NCBI GenBank assembly: GCA_900316715.1 | Contig: ONEC01000012.1 | Location: 1 to 32,875, forward strand | Direction: 5' to 3' | Length of the DNA: 32,875 bases | Source: an uncultured Eubacteriales bacterium | GTDB taxonomy: Bacteria; Bacillota; Clostridia; Lachnospirales; Lachnospiraceae | Shown here: piece after piece, positions 10,187 through 17,932 of the stretch | Layout: each line of letters starts with the position of its first letter | How positions within the stretch are numbered: position 1 is the first letter of the stretch | Translations under genes and position numbers: made by a program | The notes under the pieces: generated by a model | Told to the model about the DNA's origin: nothing | Database searches by the model: none | The model's input: only the letters and a program-made list of their open reading frames with translations

Positions 10187-10297
10187 ATGAAGAAAGATGG
10201 CAAGATCAACAAGAAACTAATAGCAATACTGATAGCCTGGGCTATAGGCTCCGGAGTAGGCTGGCTGGTAGCAGAATATGCTATAAGAGCAGTTTAG
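10187..10297 (+). CDS. 36-residue single-span membrane peptide
   Basis: An ATG at 10187, with AGAGG 8-9 bases upstream, opens a reading frame of 36 codons ending in TAG at 10297. The product has a lysine-rich start (MKKDGKINKK) and one hydrophobic stretch of about 20 residues (LIAILIAWAIGSGVGWLVAE), so it should sit in the membrane with the N-terminus inside. It contains a GSGVG stretch suited to helix packing. It starts 22 bases after the transglutaminase gene and ends 13 bases before the hydrolase gene, whose GGGGGAG ribosome site overlaps its stop. I know no family for it; being squeezed between two translated genes with its own ribosome site supports it as real. Confidence 0.65.
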   Translation: MKKDGKINKKLIAILIAWAIGSGVGWLVAEYAIRAV

Positions 10298-10310
10298 GGG
10301 GAGCATTGAG

Positions 10311-11270
10311 ATGAATAACAGAAAAGGATTTAATTTCGGCTTCTTTGGATATCTGCTGCTGATTCTGTTAGCATTTAATGGAGGAGCGATCCTTACATTT
10401 ATACTTAGATTTAATATGCTGGCGCAAAGACCTTATGATCCGATAAGAGTTAAATGGTCTGAAGAAATGGGTACAATCTATACGGATGAAAAGGCGGCCG
10501 ATGAAGGCGTGCTGTACGATCTGTATGTACCAAAGAGTATCGATACTTCAAAGGAACAGACTCTTGTTATGTATATCCACGGAAGCAATTTCTCCAGTGG
10601 TGACAAGAGTGATGGGGCTCTGATCTGCAAGTATCTTGCATCAAAGGGATATGTTGCAGCATCAGTTAACTATACACCTATTATACAGGGCAACGGTAAT
10701 ACTATTTCAACAGCGGTTGAGGAGCTTTACAGAACTGCGGGAGCAGTTGTAAAGAAATGCGACAGTCTTGGAATCAAGTTTAAGAACATGGCTGTAAGCG
10801 GTGTTTACGGTGGTGGAACCATGGCACTTCTCTATGCCTATAAGAATCCAGAGAAGTCGCCGGTGCCTGTAGAACTTGTATTTGAACAGACAGGACCGAC
10901 AAGCTTTAATCCGGATGACTGGGGTTATTCCGGAGAAGAGGCAGTGGCACTGGTTAATCTTATGACAGGCAGCAGCTTTACTGTTGACGATATAGGAACA
11001 GATGCTTATAGAAAGGCTTATACAGACATTTCACCTGAGACATATATAAAGAACGAAGGGGTTTCAGCGGTTCTTGCTTATGGTACAAGGGATAAGCTGA
11101 TACCGATATCCATGCCGCTTAAGTTCTCGGGAGCACTGAAGAAGACGGGAACAGACTGTACGATCATAGAGTACACGAAGTCAGGCCATACCATGGCTCT
11201 GGACAGCGACAAGAATAAAGAGTATTACGAGACTGTAGATAGATATTTAGAGCAGCTTGTGGTAAAATAA
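10311..11270 (+). CDS. Membrane-anchored alpha/beta-hydrolase-like protein lacking the nucleophile serine
   Basis: The protein has 319 residues: an N-terminal membrane anchor (about 10-35) and an esterase/BD-FAE-like alpha/beta-hydrolase fold on the outside. The oxyanion motif reads HGSNFSSGDKS (about 90-100), the acid is Asp261 (YGTRDKLIP) and the histidine is His293 (KSGHTMA). At the nucleophile elbow the usual GxSxG reads GVYGG (164-168), so Tyr166 (codon TAC) stands where serine is expected. It is therefore either a pseudoenzyme or differs from an active enzyme by one base. AGGGGGAG precedes the start. It is the fourth gene after galR on this strand and may be a lipid, glycan or peptide binding partner of the transglutaminase. 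Confidence 0.75.
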   Translation: MNNRKGFNFGFFGYLLLILLAFNGGAILTFILRFNMLAQRPYDPIRVKWSEEMGTIYTDEKAADEGVLYDLYVPKSIDTSKEQTLVMYIHGSNFSSGDKSDGALICKYLASKGYVAASVNYTPIIQGNGNTISTAVEELYRTAGAVVKKCDSLGIKFKNMAVSGVYGGGTMALLYAYKNPEKSPVPVELVFEQTGPTSFNPDDWGYSGEEAVALVNLMTGSSFTVDDIGTDAYRKAYTDISPETYIKNEGVSAVLAYGTRDKLIPISMPLKFSGALKKTGTDCTIIEYTKSGHTMALDSDKNKEYYETVDRYLEQLVVK

Positions 11271-11327
11271 GTTTTGGTCGGATGTGATCCGGGCCATGAC
11301 ATAAATTTATTTCAGGAGGTTAAAACA

Positions 11328-11549
11328 ATGGGAGCAGAAGACATCGGAAAGAAGATTGAGGAAGTTAAGACAAAGATCGACAGCGTTCTTGATAAGACAG
11401 ATATTGATGAGAAGATCAAGGCTAACGCTGGTGATATCAAGAAGGGTGCAGGCACAATTCTTGACAAGACAGATATCGATGATAAGATCATTGACAAGGC
11501 TAAGGAAGTTGTTGGAAAGTTCAAGAATGGCAAGGAAGACAACGCCTAA
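11328..11549 (+). CDS. 73-residue charged protein with a repeated LDKTDID motif
   Basis: The ATG at 11328 has a strong AGGAGG 9 bases upstream; an in-frame ATG at 11274 lacks one. The product is 73 residues, rich in Lys, Asp, Glu and Ile, with no cysteine and no membrane segment. Two copies of a repeat unit, (V/I)LDKTDID(E/D)KI, lie about 26 residues apart (around 20-30 and 46-56), separated by GDIKKGAG; helical, amphipathic structure is likely. The codons (ATC, AAG, GAC, ACA) are of the highly expressed type, as in the binding-protein gene at 31311. It does not match a family I can name with confidence; a stress-related or nucleoid/cytoplasmic abundant protein is a guess only. Confidence 0.7.
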   Translation: MGAEDIGKKIEEVKTKIDSVLDKTDIDEKIKANAGDIKKGAGTILDKTDIDDKIIDKAKEVVGKFKNGKEDNA

Positions 11550-11568
11550 TCTGTAAGCAAGATAGTGC

Positions 11569-11597
11569 TTGAAATTATCTTTAAAAAAGAGTATCAT
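11569..11597 (+). promoter_or_regulatory. Promoter of the tRNA-Pro transcript
   Basis: TTGAAA (11569-11574) and TATCAT (11592-11597) are separated by 17 bp. A start near 11604 would give a leader of about 70 bases before the tRNA, containing the hairpin at 11613-11644. Confidence 0.6.
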
Positions 11598-11612
11598 AAC
11601 TCACGTGTCTTA

Positions 11613-11644
11613 CGGCAGGTATTTCGTATTTGAGATACCTGCCG
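11613..11644 (+). other. 10-bp hairpin in the tRNA leader
   Basis: CGGCAGGTAT (11613-11622) and ATACCTGCCG (11635-11644) form a perfect stem with a 12-base loop. No T-run follows on either strand, so an intrinsic terminator for the preceding 73-residue protein gene is doubtful. It may be a processing signal in the tRNA leader or a weak terminator. Confidence 0.5.
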
Positions 11645-11675
11645 AATAAAGACAAAGGCTATAAGTATTATATAG

Positions 11676-11749
<74 letters not shown>

Positions 11750-11757
11750 CACTTTAA

Positions 11758-11788
11758 AGATTTCGAATTATTTCGGAATCTTTTTTTT
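11758..11788 (+). terminator. Intrinsic terminator after tRNA-Pro
   Basis: AGATTTCGAA (11758-11767) pairs with TTCGGAATCT (11772-11781) over 10 bp with one G-T pair and a TTAT loop, followed directly by a run of T to 11788. The ribosome site of the next gene begins at once after it. Confidence 0.85.
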
Positions 11789-11801
11789 CAGGAGGAACAA
11801 A

Positions 11802-12482
11802 ATGCAGCTTAAAAAAGACGACAATTCATTTCCAACAAATCAACCTAACAATTATCCGCCAAATCCACCTTTTAATATGCCTGATAATCAGCCATATATG
11901 CAGAACCCGATGGATTATGACATGGGTGACACATATAAGCAAAACAATGTAAATGCATTTGAAAGCAACATGAAGGTTAATTTAGGTTCAAGAAATGTTG
12001 TTTTTAATATCCGTTCGCTGACTATAATAGGCTTTATCGCTATTTATATTTTTGTTCTGATATACAGCTATGCAAAGATTAAAGAAACTGTTGGAGACAC
12101 AGAGGGTCCGCAGCTTGCTGAAGGATATGTAAAAACTGTAGATTATTCAGTACAGAGAGTTACACAAAGCGGCGGCGGAGTTTCTGTAACTTCTAATGAA
12201 AAGGTGTATACAGCAACTTACCAGTTTGAAGTAGATGGAGTACAGTACAAAGGTACATACGATTCGCTGGATGCTATTGAGCCGGGAACGAAGATTTCTG
12301 TTGTATATGATTCAAAGAAGCCTTCAGATAATCACAGACAGACGGCTGAGGAATCTGTAAAGCCTCAGACTAATTCGAAAGCGAGTATAGCCGGTGCGAT
12401 GCTGATTATAGCATTAATCAGTGGTGTAGGACTGTATTTTACATATTTGAGACTACGGGTATTTTTAAGTGTAAAATTCTAA
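11802..12482 (+). CDS. DUF3592-like two-span membrane protein
   Basis: The protein has 226 residues from the ATG at 11802, preceded by CAGGAGGAAC; a longer frame would run back into the tRNA and is not real. Residues 1-65 are disordered and rich in Asn, Pro, Gln and Met. A membrane span lies at about 73-92, an extracytoplasmic beta-domain at about 100-170 (TATYQFEVDGVQYKG..., then GTKISVVYDSKKPSDN, the pattern of DUF3592 proteins), and a second span at about 195-216. The function of DUF3592 is unknown. No promoter fits between the tRNA and this gene, so expression must come from readthrough of the tRNA terminator or a promoter within the tRNA. Confidence 0.7.
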   Translation: MQLKKDDNSFPTNQPNNYPPNPPFNMPDNQPYMQNPMDYDMGDTYKQNNVNAFESNMKVNLGSRNVVFNIRSLTIIGFIAIYIFVLIYSYAKIKETVGDTEGPQLAEGYVKTVDYSVQRVTQSGGGVSVTSNEKVYTATYQFEVDGVQYKGTYDSLDAIEPGTKISVVYDSKKPSDNHRQTAEESVKPQTNSKASIAGAMLIIALISGVGLYFTYLRLRVFLSVKF

Positions 12483-12541
12483 TGGGATAGTGTAGAATAA
12501 AGATTGTTGAATTAGTTACACTATAAGAAAGAAGATAAGTT

Positions 12542-13387
12542 ATGAGGATATCAGAAAGCTGTGCAGAGTGCCTGTATGAACGTCAGAAGAATAAGACGGA
12601 TAACGAAGAGTATCTGGCAGAGGTAAAGCAGTTAATAGATAACAGAAGAGAGGAAGATACCAGTCCGTATATGGTATATCTCTTTAATAAGGTTCATGTA
12701 AGATATTTCGGTACGGGATCGGATTACAGTGATATAAAGAAGCATTATAATGATCTGGTACTCGGAATGGAAGATAAGATCATGGAAGAGATTGAGAACG
12801 CAGAGGATCCACTTGCCAGATCTCTTATGATGGCCAGAATTGGCAATTATATTGACTTTGGGGCGATGGACAATGTGGATGAGGAAGAGTTCCTGGGACT
12901 TATCAGTAATGCTGAAATGAGAGATGATGATAAGAAAACCTATGAGTCCTTCTTATCAGCGTGCAGCAAGGCGAAGACATTTCTTCTGATATGCGATAAC
13001 TGCGGTGAAATAGTTCTGGATAAGCTTATGATAGAACAGCTGAAGAAGAGATTTCCTCTTCTTACAGTCAGGGCAATGGTCCGTGGCGGTCAGGTGCTGA
13101 ATGATGCAACGATGGAAGATGCAGTATATTCAGGACTTGATAAGGTGGCAGAGCTTGTCTCAAATGGTGAGCCGGTAGCAGGAACCATATATGATATGCT
13201 GCCGAAGGATGCAAAAGCAGCCCTTGACACAGCGGATGTTATACTTGCAAAAGGTCAGGGGAATTACGAATCCATGTCCGGTCAGGGACGGCATATATTC
13301 TATGAATTCTTATGCAAATGCGATCTGTTTATAAACAGGTTCAATGTTCCGAAACTGACAGGAATGTTTGTTGAAGATTGGGGTTAG
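12542..13387 (+). CDS. DUF89 (ARMT1-like) family protein
   Basis: The 281-residue protein shows the features of the DUF89 group of metal-dependent phosphatases: an N-terminal CAEC pair (7-10), the helical MMARIGNYIDFGAM segment (about 96-109), the metal-site motif CDNCGEIVLDK (151-161), RGGQVLNDAT (181-190) and KGQGNYE (237-243). Members are proposed to act as damage-control phosphatases on sugar or cofactor phosphates; the substrate of bacterial members with the CxxC pair is not known. The ribosome site is weak. A short inverted repeat, ATAGTGTA at 12487-12494 and TACACTAT at 12517-12524, lies just upstream and may be an operator. The acetyltransferase gene follows after 58 bases. Confidence 0.82.
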   Translation: MRISESCAECLYERQKNKTDNEEYLAEVKQLIDNRREEDTSPYMVYLFNKVHVRYFGTGSDYSDIKKHYNDLVLGMEDKIMEEIENAEDPLARSLMMARIGNYIDFGAMDNVDEEEFLGLISNAEMRDDDKKTYESFLSACSKAKTFLLICDNCGEIVLDKLMIEQLKKRFPLLTVRAMVRGGQVLNDATMEDAVYSGLDKVAELVSNGEPVAGTIYDMLPKDAKAALDTADVILAKGQGNYESMSGQGRHIFYEFLCKCDLFINRFNVPKLTGMFVEDWG

Positions 13388-13445
13388 AAGAAGAGTAAAG
13401 AGGAACGGTTAAGGAAAGCTTAAAGTGATTAAAAAGGAGAAGACT

Positions 13446-14060
13446 ATGACACAGTATGAACGTATGGAAGCCGGACTTATATACTATCCGGGTGATAATG
13501 AAATATTTACTGAACAGATGAAGTATCAGGATAAACTCTGGGAGTTTAATCAGCTCAAACCCTCACAGTTTAAAGAGAAGGAACAGTATATGCAGGAGAT
13601 GTTTGCAGAATGCGGCAAGGACTGTTTTATAGAACTTCCTTTTCATGCAAACTGGGGCGGGCATCATGTGCATATGGGAGATCTGGTGTATGCAAATACT
13701 AATCTTACTCTTGTAGATGATGGGCATATATACATCGGAGATAAGGTTATGTTTGGTCCGAATGTAGTTGTTGCAACCGCAAATCATCCGATAGACGCAG
13801 AGCTGAGAGACAGAGGGCTTCAGTATAACAAGGATGTTCATATCGGTGATAATACGTGGATCGGTGCAAGCGTTGTTATAGTGCCGGGAGTTACAATCGG
13901 CAAGAATGTAATAATCGGTGCCGGCAGTATAGTAACTAAGGATATTCCTGATAATGTGGTTGCAGTAGGCAACCCATGCCGTGTGATCAGAGAAGTTGGC
14001 GAGCATGACAGAGAGTATTTCTACAAAGATGAAAAGATAGACTGGGAAAATCTCGGTTAA
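13446..14060 (+). CDS. Maltose/galactoside O-acetyltransferase-like enzyme (LacA/Maa family)
   Basis: The protein has 204 residues from the ATG at 13446 (AAAGGAG 6-7 bases upstream); an upstream GTG frame has no site. It is a left-handed beta-helix acetyltransferase with hexapeptide repeats (HIYIGDKVMFGPNVVV, then HIGDNTWIGASVVIVPGVTIG and NVIIGAGSIVTKDI) and the catalytic His114 in ATANHPID. It transfers acetyl from acetyl-CoA to a sugar hydroxyl. The length equals E. coli LacA (203), and the HANWGGHH segment supports the LacA/Maa branch. The sugar accepted cannot be fixed from sequence. No terminator precedes the T-box promoter at 14071, which begins only 10 bases after the stop. Confidence 0.88.
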   Translation: MTQYERMEAGLIYYPGDNEIFTEQMKYQDKLWEFNQLKPSQFKEKEQYMQEMFAECGKDCFIELPFHANWGGHHVHMGDLVYANTNLTLVDDGHIYIGDKVMFGPNVVVATANHPIDAELRDRGLQYNKDVHIGDNTWIGASVVIVPGVTIGKNVIIGAGSIVTKDIPDNVVAVGNPCRVIREVGEHDREYFYKDEKIDWENLG

Positions 14061-14070
14061 ATTTAATTAG

Positions 14071-14099
14071 TTGACAATTGATAGTCGCTGTAATAATAT
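14071..14099 (+). promoter_or_regulatory. Promoter of the metG T-box leader
   Basis: A consensus -35 TTGACA (14071-14076) and TAATAT (14094-14099) stand 17 bp apart. Transcription would begin near 14106 and read into the T-box leader. Confidence 0.75.
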
Positions 14100-14105
14100 G
14101 TTCAG

Positions 14106-14392
14106 CAAAGCTGTGAAAAGAAGAGTAAGCTGTTAGGACCTTTACAGAGAGTCGGTGTATGATGAGAGCCGGTAAGGAAGCAGCAGCCGAACATGGTCTT
14201 GGAGCCGCGTACCGAGGCATGGATGTGCTTAGGCTACGACGGGTGCGCCCGTTACAGTGCTAGACTATCGATGGATCATTTCCCGTCCGTAGTTGATGAG
14301 GCTTATACCGCGAGGTATAGGTGAATTAGGGTGGTAACACGAAAGCTATAGCTCTCGTCCCTGAATTTATATTCAGAGAGGAGGGCTTTTTT
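14106..14392 (+). promoter_or_regulatory. Methionine T-box riboswitch leader of metG
   Basis: The leader carries the T-box sequence AGGGTGGTAACACG (14328-14341), just before a terminator (14351-14392). Upstream is a long stem I with a distal GGTGTATGATGAGAG loop region near 14154-14167 and, on its 3' side, GAACATGG with the likely specifier codon ATG (Met) at 14193-14195. Uncharged tRNA-Met should pair with the specifier and with the T-box bulge, favouring the antiterminator in which AGGG of the T-box pairs with CCCT of the terminator's 5' arm, so metG is read when methionyl-tRNA is scarce. The specifier agrees with the gene downstream. Only the exact edges are uncertain. Confidence 0.92.
14351..14392 (+). 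terminator. T-box regulated terminator
   Basis: GCTCTCGTCCCTGAAT (14351-14366) pairs with ATTCAGAGAGGAGGGC (14371-14386) with two mismatches, followed by TTTTTT (14387-14392). It is the off-state hairpin of the T-box. Confidence 0.88.
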
Positions 14393-14410
14393 ATTTAGAA
14401 AATCGTAACT

Positions 14411-14460
14411 GTTCAGTAGGTTAAGAGTATTACAGAATCGTTCATGAAAACTTACTGAAC
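14411..14460 (+). other. Second hairpin in the metG leader, after the T-box
   Basis: GTTCAGTAGGTT (14411-14422) pairs with AACTTACTGAAC (14449-14460) over 12 bp with one G-T pair and a 26-base loop. It lies between the T-box terminator and the metG ribosome site at 14494 and has no T-run. A role in mRNA stability or a second control point is possible. Confidence 0.5.
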
Positions 14461-14507
14461 TGTAAAACAAGTTTATCGTAATAGTTATCACAAAGGAGGA
14501 AATGAAA

Positions 14508-16136
14508 ATGAATAGAAAAATTTTAGTTGGAGGAGCATGGCCATACGCCAACGGCTCATTTCATATAGGACATCTCGCATCTCTTCTTCCGGGAGATGTA
14601 ATAGCAAGATATCATAGAGCATGCAAGGATCAGGTATATTATGTTTCAGGCAGCGATTGTCACGGAACCCCGGTTGCTTTAAGAGCAAAGGCGGAGGGAA
14701 AGACTCCGCAGGAGATTAGTGACTTATATCACGAAGAGTTTGTGGACTGTTTTAAGAGACTTGGTTTCAGCTATGACTGCTATACCAAGACATCAGATAA
14801 GCATCATAAGGATTTCATTCAGGAATTTCATAAGAAGCTGTATGAAAGCGAACTTGTATATGAGAAGGAAACACCACAGGCATATTGTGAGGAGTGTAAG
14901 AGCTTTCTTGCAGACAGATTCGTAACTGGTCTATGTCCTAAATGCGGTGCTCCGGCAAGAGGTGATCAGTGTGATGCCTGCGGTACGGTTCTTGATCCTG
15001 AAAATCTTAAAGAACCTATATGTGCAACCTGTGGAAAAAGCATTACATTCAGAACTTCAAAGCATCTTTATATCGCTATCTCAAAGCTGGAAAAGGAATT
15101 GAAGGAGCTGTGTGAAGGCGGACAGGACTGGAGAAAGAATGCTGTTGCATTTACAGAGAGATATATAGGTGAAGGCCTGAGGGACAGAGCGCTTACAAGA
15201 GATCTGGACTGGGGTATTCCGGTTCCGAAAGAGGGATACGAGAATAAGACCATATATATCTGGGCTGAAAATGTTCTGGGATATCTGTCAGCTGCAAAGC
15301 GTGTAACAGAGGAAAATGGTGAAAGCTTCGAAGAACTGTTCGGCAAGGATGCAAAACATTATTATGTTCATGGAAAGGATAACATACCGTTCCATACAAT
15401 TATTCTTCCGGCGCTGCTTATAGCTCATGGAGCGGGATATCATCTGCCGGATCAGATAGTATCAAGTGAATATCAGACACTGGAAGGAAGAAAGATATCT
15501 ACCAGTCAGAACTATGCAATCTGGGTTAAGGATGTACTGGACAGATATGATCCGGATTCTCTCAGATACTATTTCCTTGCAAACGGACCGGAGAAGAAGG
15601 ACGCGGATTTCTCCTGGACAGAATATGTGAACAGCCATAATGGAGAACTTCTTGGCGCTTATGGTAATTTCATCAATAGAAGCCTCACCTTTATCAACAA
15701 GTACTTTGACGGAATAGTACCGGAAGGTACTCTTTCAGAAGAGTGGGATGAGACACTGCATAATCTCTATGCTGATACAGGCAGAAAGATTGAAAAGGGA
15801 AACTTCAAGGATGCCATCGAAGGAGTATTTGAAGTGATACGTAAAGCCAACAAATACTTTGATGAGAAGGAGCCTTGGAAGACAAGGACAAGAGATGTCC
15901 TAACATGTAAGAACACACTTTATGAGTGTACCCAGATAATCGCAAACCTTGCGGTTATACTGGCACCATTTCTCCCTTTCTCATCAGAGAAGGTTCTCGG
16001 ATGGCTGAATATATCTAAAGACTGGGAGTATAAAACAGTTCCGGCAGGATATGCCCTTCCGGAAATACAGATACTTTTTGAAAGACTGGATAAATCAGTA
16101 ATAGAAGAGGAAAGAGCAAGACTGAATCTGGAATAA
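14508..16136 (+). CDS. metG: Methionyl-tRNA synthetase
   Basis: The class I synthetase charges tRNA-Met. The product is 542 residues from the ATG at 14508, which stands 8 bases after AGGAGG; the ATG at 14502 is too close. The HIGH motif is at about 20-23 (FHIGHLAS), and the KMSKS loop reads KISTS in GRKISTSQNYAIW. The insert holds four CxxC pairs (CEEC, CPKC, CDAC, CATC) that form two zinc knuckles, as in the archaeal/E. coli-like branch of MetRS. There is no C-terminal tRNA-binding EMAP domain; the protein ends after the anticodon-binding helices. A T-box controls it and a strong terminator ends the unit. Confidence 0.97.
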   Translation: MNRKILVGGAWPYANGSFHIGHLASLLPGDVIARYHRACKDQVYYVSGSDCHGTPVALRAKAEGKTPQEISDLYHEEFVDCFKRLGFSYDCYTKTSDKHHKDFIQEFHKKLYESELVYEKETPQAYCEECKSFLADRFVTGLCPKCGAPARGDQCDACGTVLDPENLKEPICATCGKSITFRTSKHLYIAISKLEKELKELCEGGQDWRKNAVAFTERYIGEGLRDRALTRDLDWGIPVPKEGYENKTIYIWAENVLGYLSAAKRVTEENGESFEELFGKDAKHYYVHGKDNIPFHTIILPALLIAHGAGYHLPDQIVSSEYQTLEGRKISTSQNYAIWVKDVLDRYDPDSLRYYFLANGPEKKDADFSWTEYVNSHNGELLGAYGNFINRSLTFINKYFDGIVPEGTLSEEWDETLHNLYADTGRKIEKGNFKDAIEGVFEVIRKANKYFDEKEPWKTRTRDVLTCKNTLYECTQIIANLAVILAPFLPFSSEKVLGWLNISKDWEYKTVPAGYALPEIQILFERLDKSVIEEERARLNLE

Positions 16137-16152
16137 ACTATGTGATATTAGG

Positions 16153-16183
16153 CAGGCAGCGGTATGGGCCGCTGTCTGTTTTT
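16153..16183 (+). terminator. Terminator of metG
   Basis: CAGGCAGCGG (16153-16162) pairs with CCGCTGTCTG (16169-16178) over 10 bp with one G-T pair, followed by TTTTT. Confidence 0.85.
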
Positions 16184-16206
16184 GCATTATATTGATAAAA
16201 AGATTA

Positions 16207-16235
16207 TTGACAGATACATTGCAGGATGCTATGAT
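16207..16235 (+). promoter_or_regulatory. Promoter of the small lipoprotein gene
   Basis: TTGACA (16207-16212) and TATGAT (16230-16235) are 17 bp apart, about 54 bp before the start codon at 16289. Confidence 0.75.
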
Positions 16236-16288
16236 ATTATCATAATGATAAAAAGAGGCGAGCGATTGCGTTGAGAGAGGAAAAATAG

Positions 16289-16777
16289 ATGAAAAAATTA
16301 ACCAGAAAACTAGCATGTGTCATGATGGCACTGATGCTTTTAGTAGGAGCGTTAACCGGGTGTTCAACGGAGAGTGATACCCAGTGGTATCTGCATAAAA
16401 GTATATCTTTACAGGAGAAATATGGTACTCTTCCGCAAGAAGGAACCGTAGGTAATCTTGATTATAGAATTTTGGAGAAGGATGCTTTCTCCTGTTACGA
16501 GTCTGAAGCAGGATATTATATCGATATGCTTGAAGAGCCGGATTCGCCTTACTTTATTGTAATTACATTAGGATCAAAGGCAAAGGATGCAGTTGAGATT
16601 GTGGATCTTGGAATGGATGGCACAACACTTCAGATTGTAATTGCTCATGCAGATGCCACAGGTGATGAATCAGATTCAAAGTCTTCACCATGCTGTGTAT
16701 TGCAGGTAAACCAGATGCCTGGAAGCATTGAGATACATGATAGAAACGGAAGAACATATGAGCTGATAGAAAAATAA
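16289..16777 (+). CDS. Small lipoprotein of unknown function
   Basis: The 162-residue product starts with a lipoprotein signal: MKKLTRKLAC, a hydrophobic stretch and the lipobox LTGC with the acylated cysteine at 25. The mature part (about 138 residues) is acidic with a predicted beta-rich fold and a CC pair late in the sequence (SSPCCVLQV). I recognise no domain family. GAGAGAGG precedes the start, and a consensus promoter lies upstream, so it begins a transcription unit with the small membrane protein gene 80 bases downstream; the pair is ended by the terminator at 17099. Confidence 0.8.
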   Translation: MKKLTRKLACVMMALMLLVGALTGCSTESDTQWYLHKSISLQEKYGTLPQEGTVGNLDYRILEKDAFSCYESEAGYYIDMLEEPDSPYFIVITLGSKAKDAVEIVDLGMDGTTLQIVIAHADATGDESDSKSSPCCVLQVNQMPGSIEIHDRNGRTYELIEK

Positions 16778-16857
16778 TGAAAGGCTGAATATGAAAAACT
16801 ATTTTGAAAATAGTCCTAATGTGGATATTGTGTTTATAAAATAAGGAGTAACGAAGA

Positions 16858-17082
16858 ATGGTACTTTTGGAAGGAATGGTTATTTTCATTTTGGTTGCTT
16901 ATGCACTAGCTGCCATAGCCCCGCCAATCATATTTAACATTATTTGGAACAAAAGAGTAAAGAGCGGAAAGAGCAAGAGATTCGGTCCTCTCGGTATCAT
17001 AACTATTATTGTTACCATTGCCGGTATTTTGTCGCTGCCGCATTTGTGCACCATGATAGCGGAATATTTCGGCTGGAAATGA
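16858..17082 (+). CDS. 74-residue two-span membrane protein
   Basis: The product has two hydrophobic spans (about 4-30 and 46-68) joined by a basic loop NKRVKSGKSKRFG, which should face the cytoplasm. AAGGAG lies about 10 bases before the ATG at 16858; an in-frame ATG at 16876 is possible. It ends with LCTMIAEYFGWK. No family is recognised. It follows the small lipoprotein gene without a terminator, so the two are probably co-transcribed and may work together at the membrane. Confidence 0.65.
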   Translation: MVLLEGMVIFILVAYALAAIAPPIIFNIIWNKRVKSGKSKRFGPLGIITIIVTIAGILSLPHLCTMIAEYFGWK

Positions 17083-17098
17083 AAGTTAATTGCATTAA

Positions 17099-17137
17099 AG
17101 AGCTTCAATCCAATAAGGGTTGAAGCTCTCTTTTTTT
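17099..17137 (+). terminator. Terminator between convergent genes
   Basis: A 13-bp stem, AGAGCTTCAATCC (17099-17111) with GGGTTGAAGCTCT (17117-17129), AATAA loop, is followed by CTTTTTTT. The T-run reaches the stop codon of the convergent MerR gene (17136-17138), so the two 3' ends almost touch. Confidence 0.92.
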
Positions 17138-17867
17138 ACTTTGAACAATAAATCTGTATAGCTTTATCTGCAAAGACACCGGTACCGGGACCACCCGCTT
17201 TATCGATGTTTTCGTTCATCTCACCGCCGGCACTGTAGGCAGATCCCAGTTGTGAGAGAATCTCCTTAGTGCAGGTATACATGTGTTCTGTTATATAATC
17301 CTGAAGCTTTTTTACCTGCTTCTGAACTTCTTCTGATTCCGGCGGAAGATCCTTCATGCCGCCGAACTCCGTGAAGATTTTCATGAGATCTTTTCCGATA
17401 TTTGCTGTTTCTTCTGGTGTGCGGTCCTTCGCTTTAGCAGCATATTCTTTATATGCATCCGTATCGCCCCAGGTCCTTTTTGCTTCTTCAGCATATTGTT
17501 CCATTTTCTTCTTATCAAATGCAGAGAAATCCATAAGGTTATCAGCTCCTCTCTTTTTAAGACCTTTTGCCAGATTCAGGAGGTTATCGATATGTTCACG
17601 TCTCAGTTCCAGAAGCCTCATCTGTTGATCAAGAGCTTTACCGGTATCAAAGTTCGGATTTTCGATTAGCTTTTTAATGTCTTTAAGAGGAAATTCCAGC
17701 TCTCTGAAAAGAAGTATTATCTGAAGCTTTTCCAGAGATGCATCATCATATAATCGGTATCCGGCTTCGGTATAATCTGCGGGCTTAAGCAGTCCTATGC
17801 TGTCGTAGTACTGCAGTGTGCGTATGCTTATGCCGGATAGTTTACTTACTTCATGTACAGTCATCAT
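17136..17867 (-). CDS. MerR-family regulator with TipAS effector domain
   Basis: The protein has 243 residues. Residues 1-70 are a MerR winged helix (MTVHEVSKLSGISIRTLQYYDSIGLLKP...), followed by a coiled-coil dimerisation helix (about 75-110) and a TipAS-type domain (about 120-240) ending in YSAGGEMNENIDKAGGPGTGVF..., which in TipAL binds thiopeptide antibiotics or other hydrophobic drugs. Proteins of this kind bend promoters with 19-bp spacers to activate them. Such a promoter, with a dyad in the spacer, lies at 18913-18943 before the protease gene with which this gene forms an operon (61-base gap), so autoactivation is likely. Confidence 0.88.
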   Translation of the reverse strand: MMTVHEVSKLSGISIRTLQYYDSIGLLKPADYTEAGYRLYDDASLEKLQIILLFRELEFPLKDIKKLIENPNFDTGKALDQQMRLLELRREHIDNLLNLAKGLKKRGADNLMDFSAFDKKKMEQYAEEAKRTWGDTDAYKEYAAKAKDRTPEETANIGKDLMKIFTEFGGMKDLPPESEEVQKQVKKLQDYITEHMYTCTKEILSQLGSAYSAGGEMNENIDKAGGPGTGVFADKAIQIYCSK

Positions 17868-17902
17868 AATTCATATCCTCAATTATTTCATGGCGTTTCT
17901 GA

Positions 17903-17932
17903 TTCGCGTGGTGTCGGTTCACGCGGTGTCAG
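17903..17932. repeat. Tandem 15-bp repeat
   Basis: Two adjacent 15-bp units (17903-17917 and 17918-17932) share 12 of 15 bases around CGGTGTC-like cores, and a third partial unit TTCGCC follows. The copies span the stop codon of the protease gene (17929-17931). No function is evident; replication slippage is the simplest source. Confidence 0.55.
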
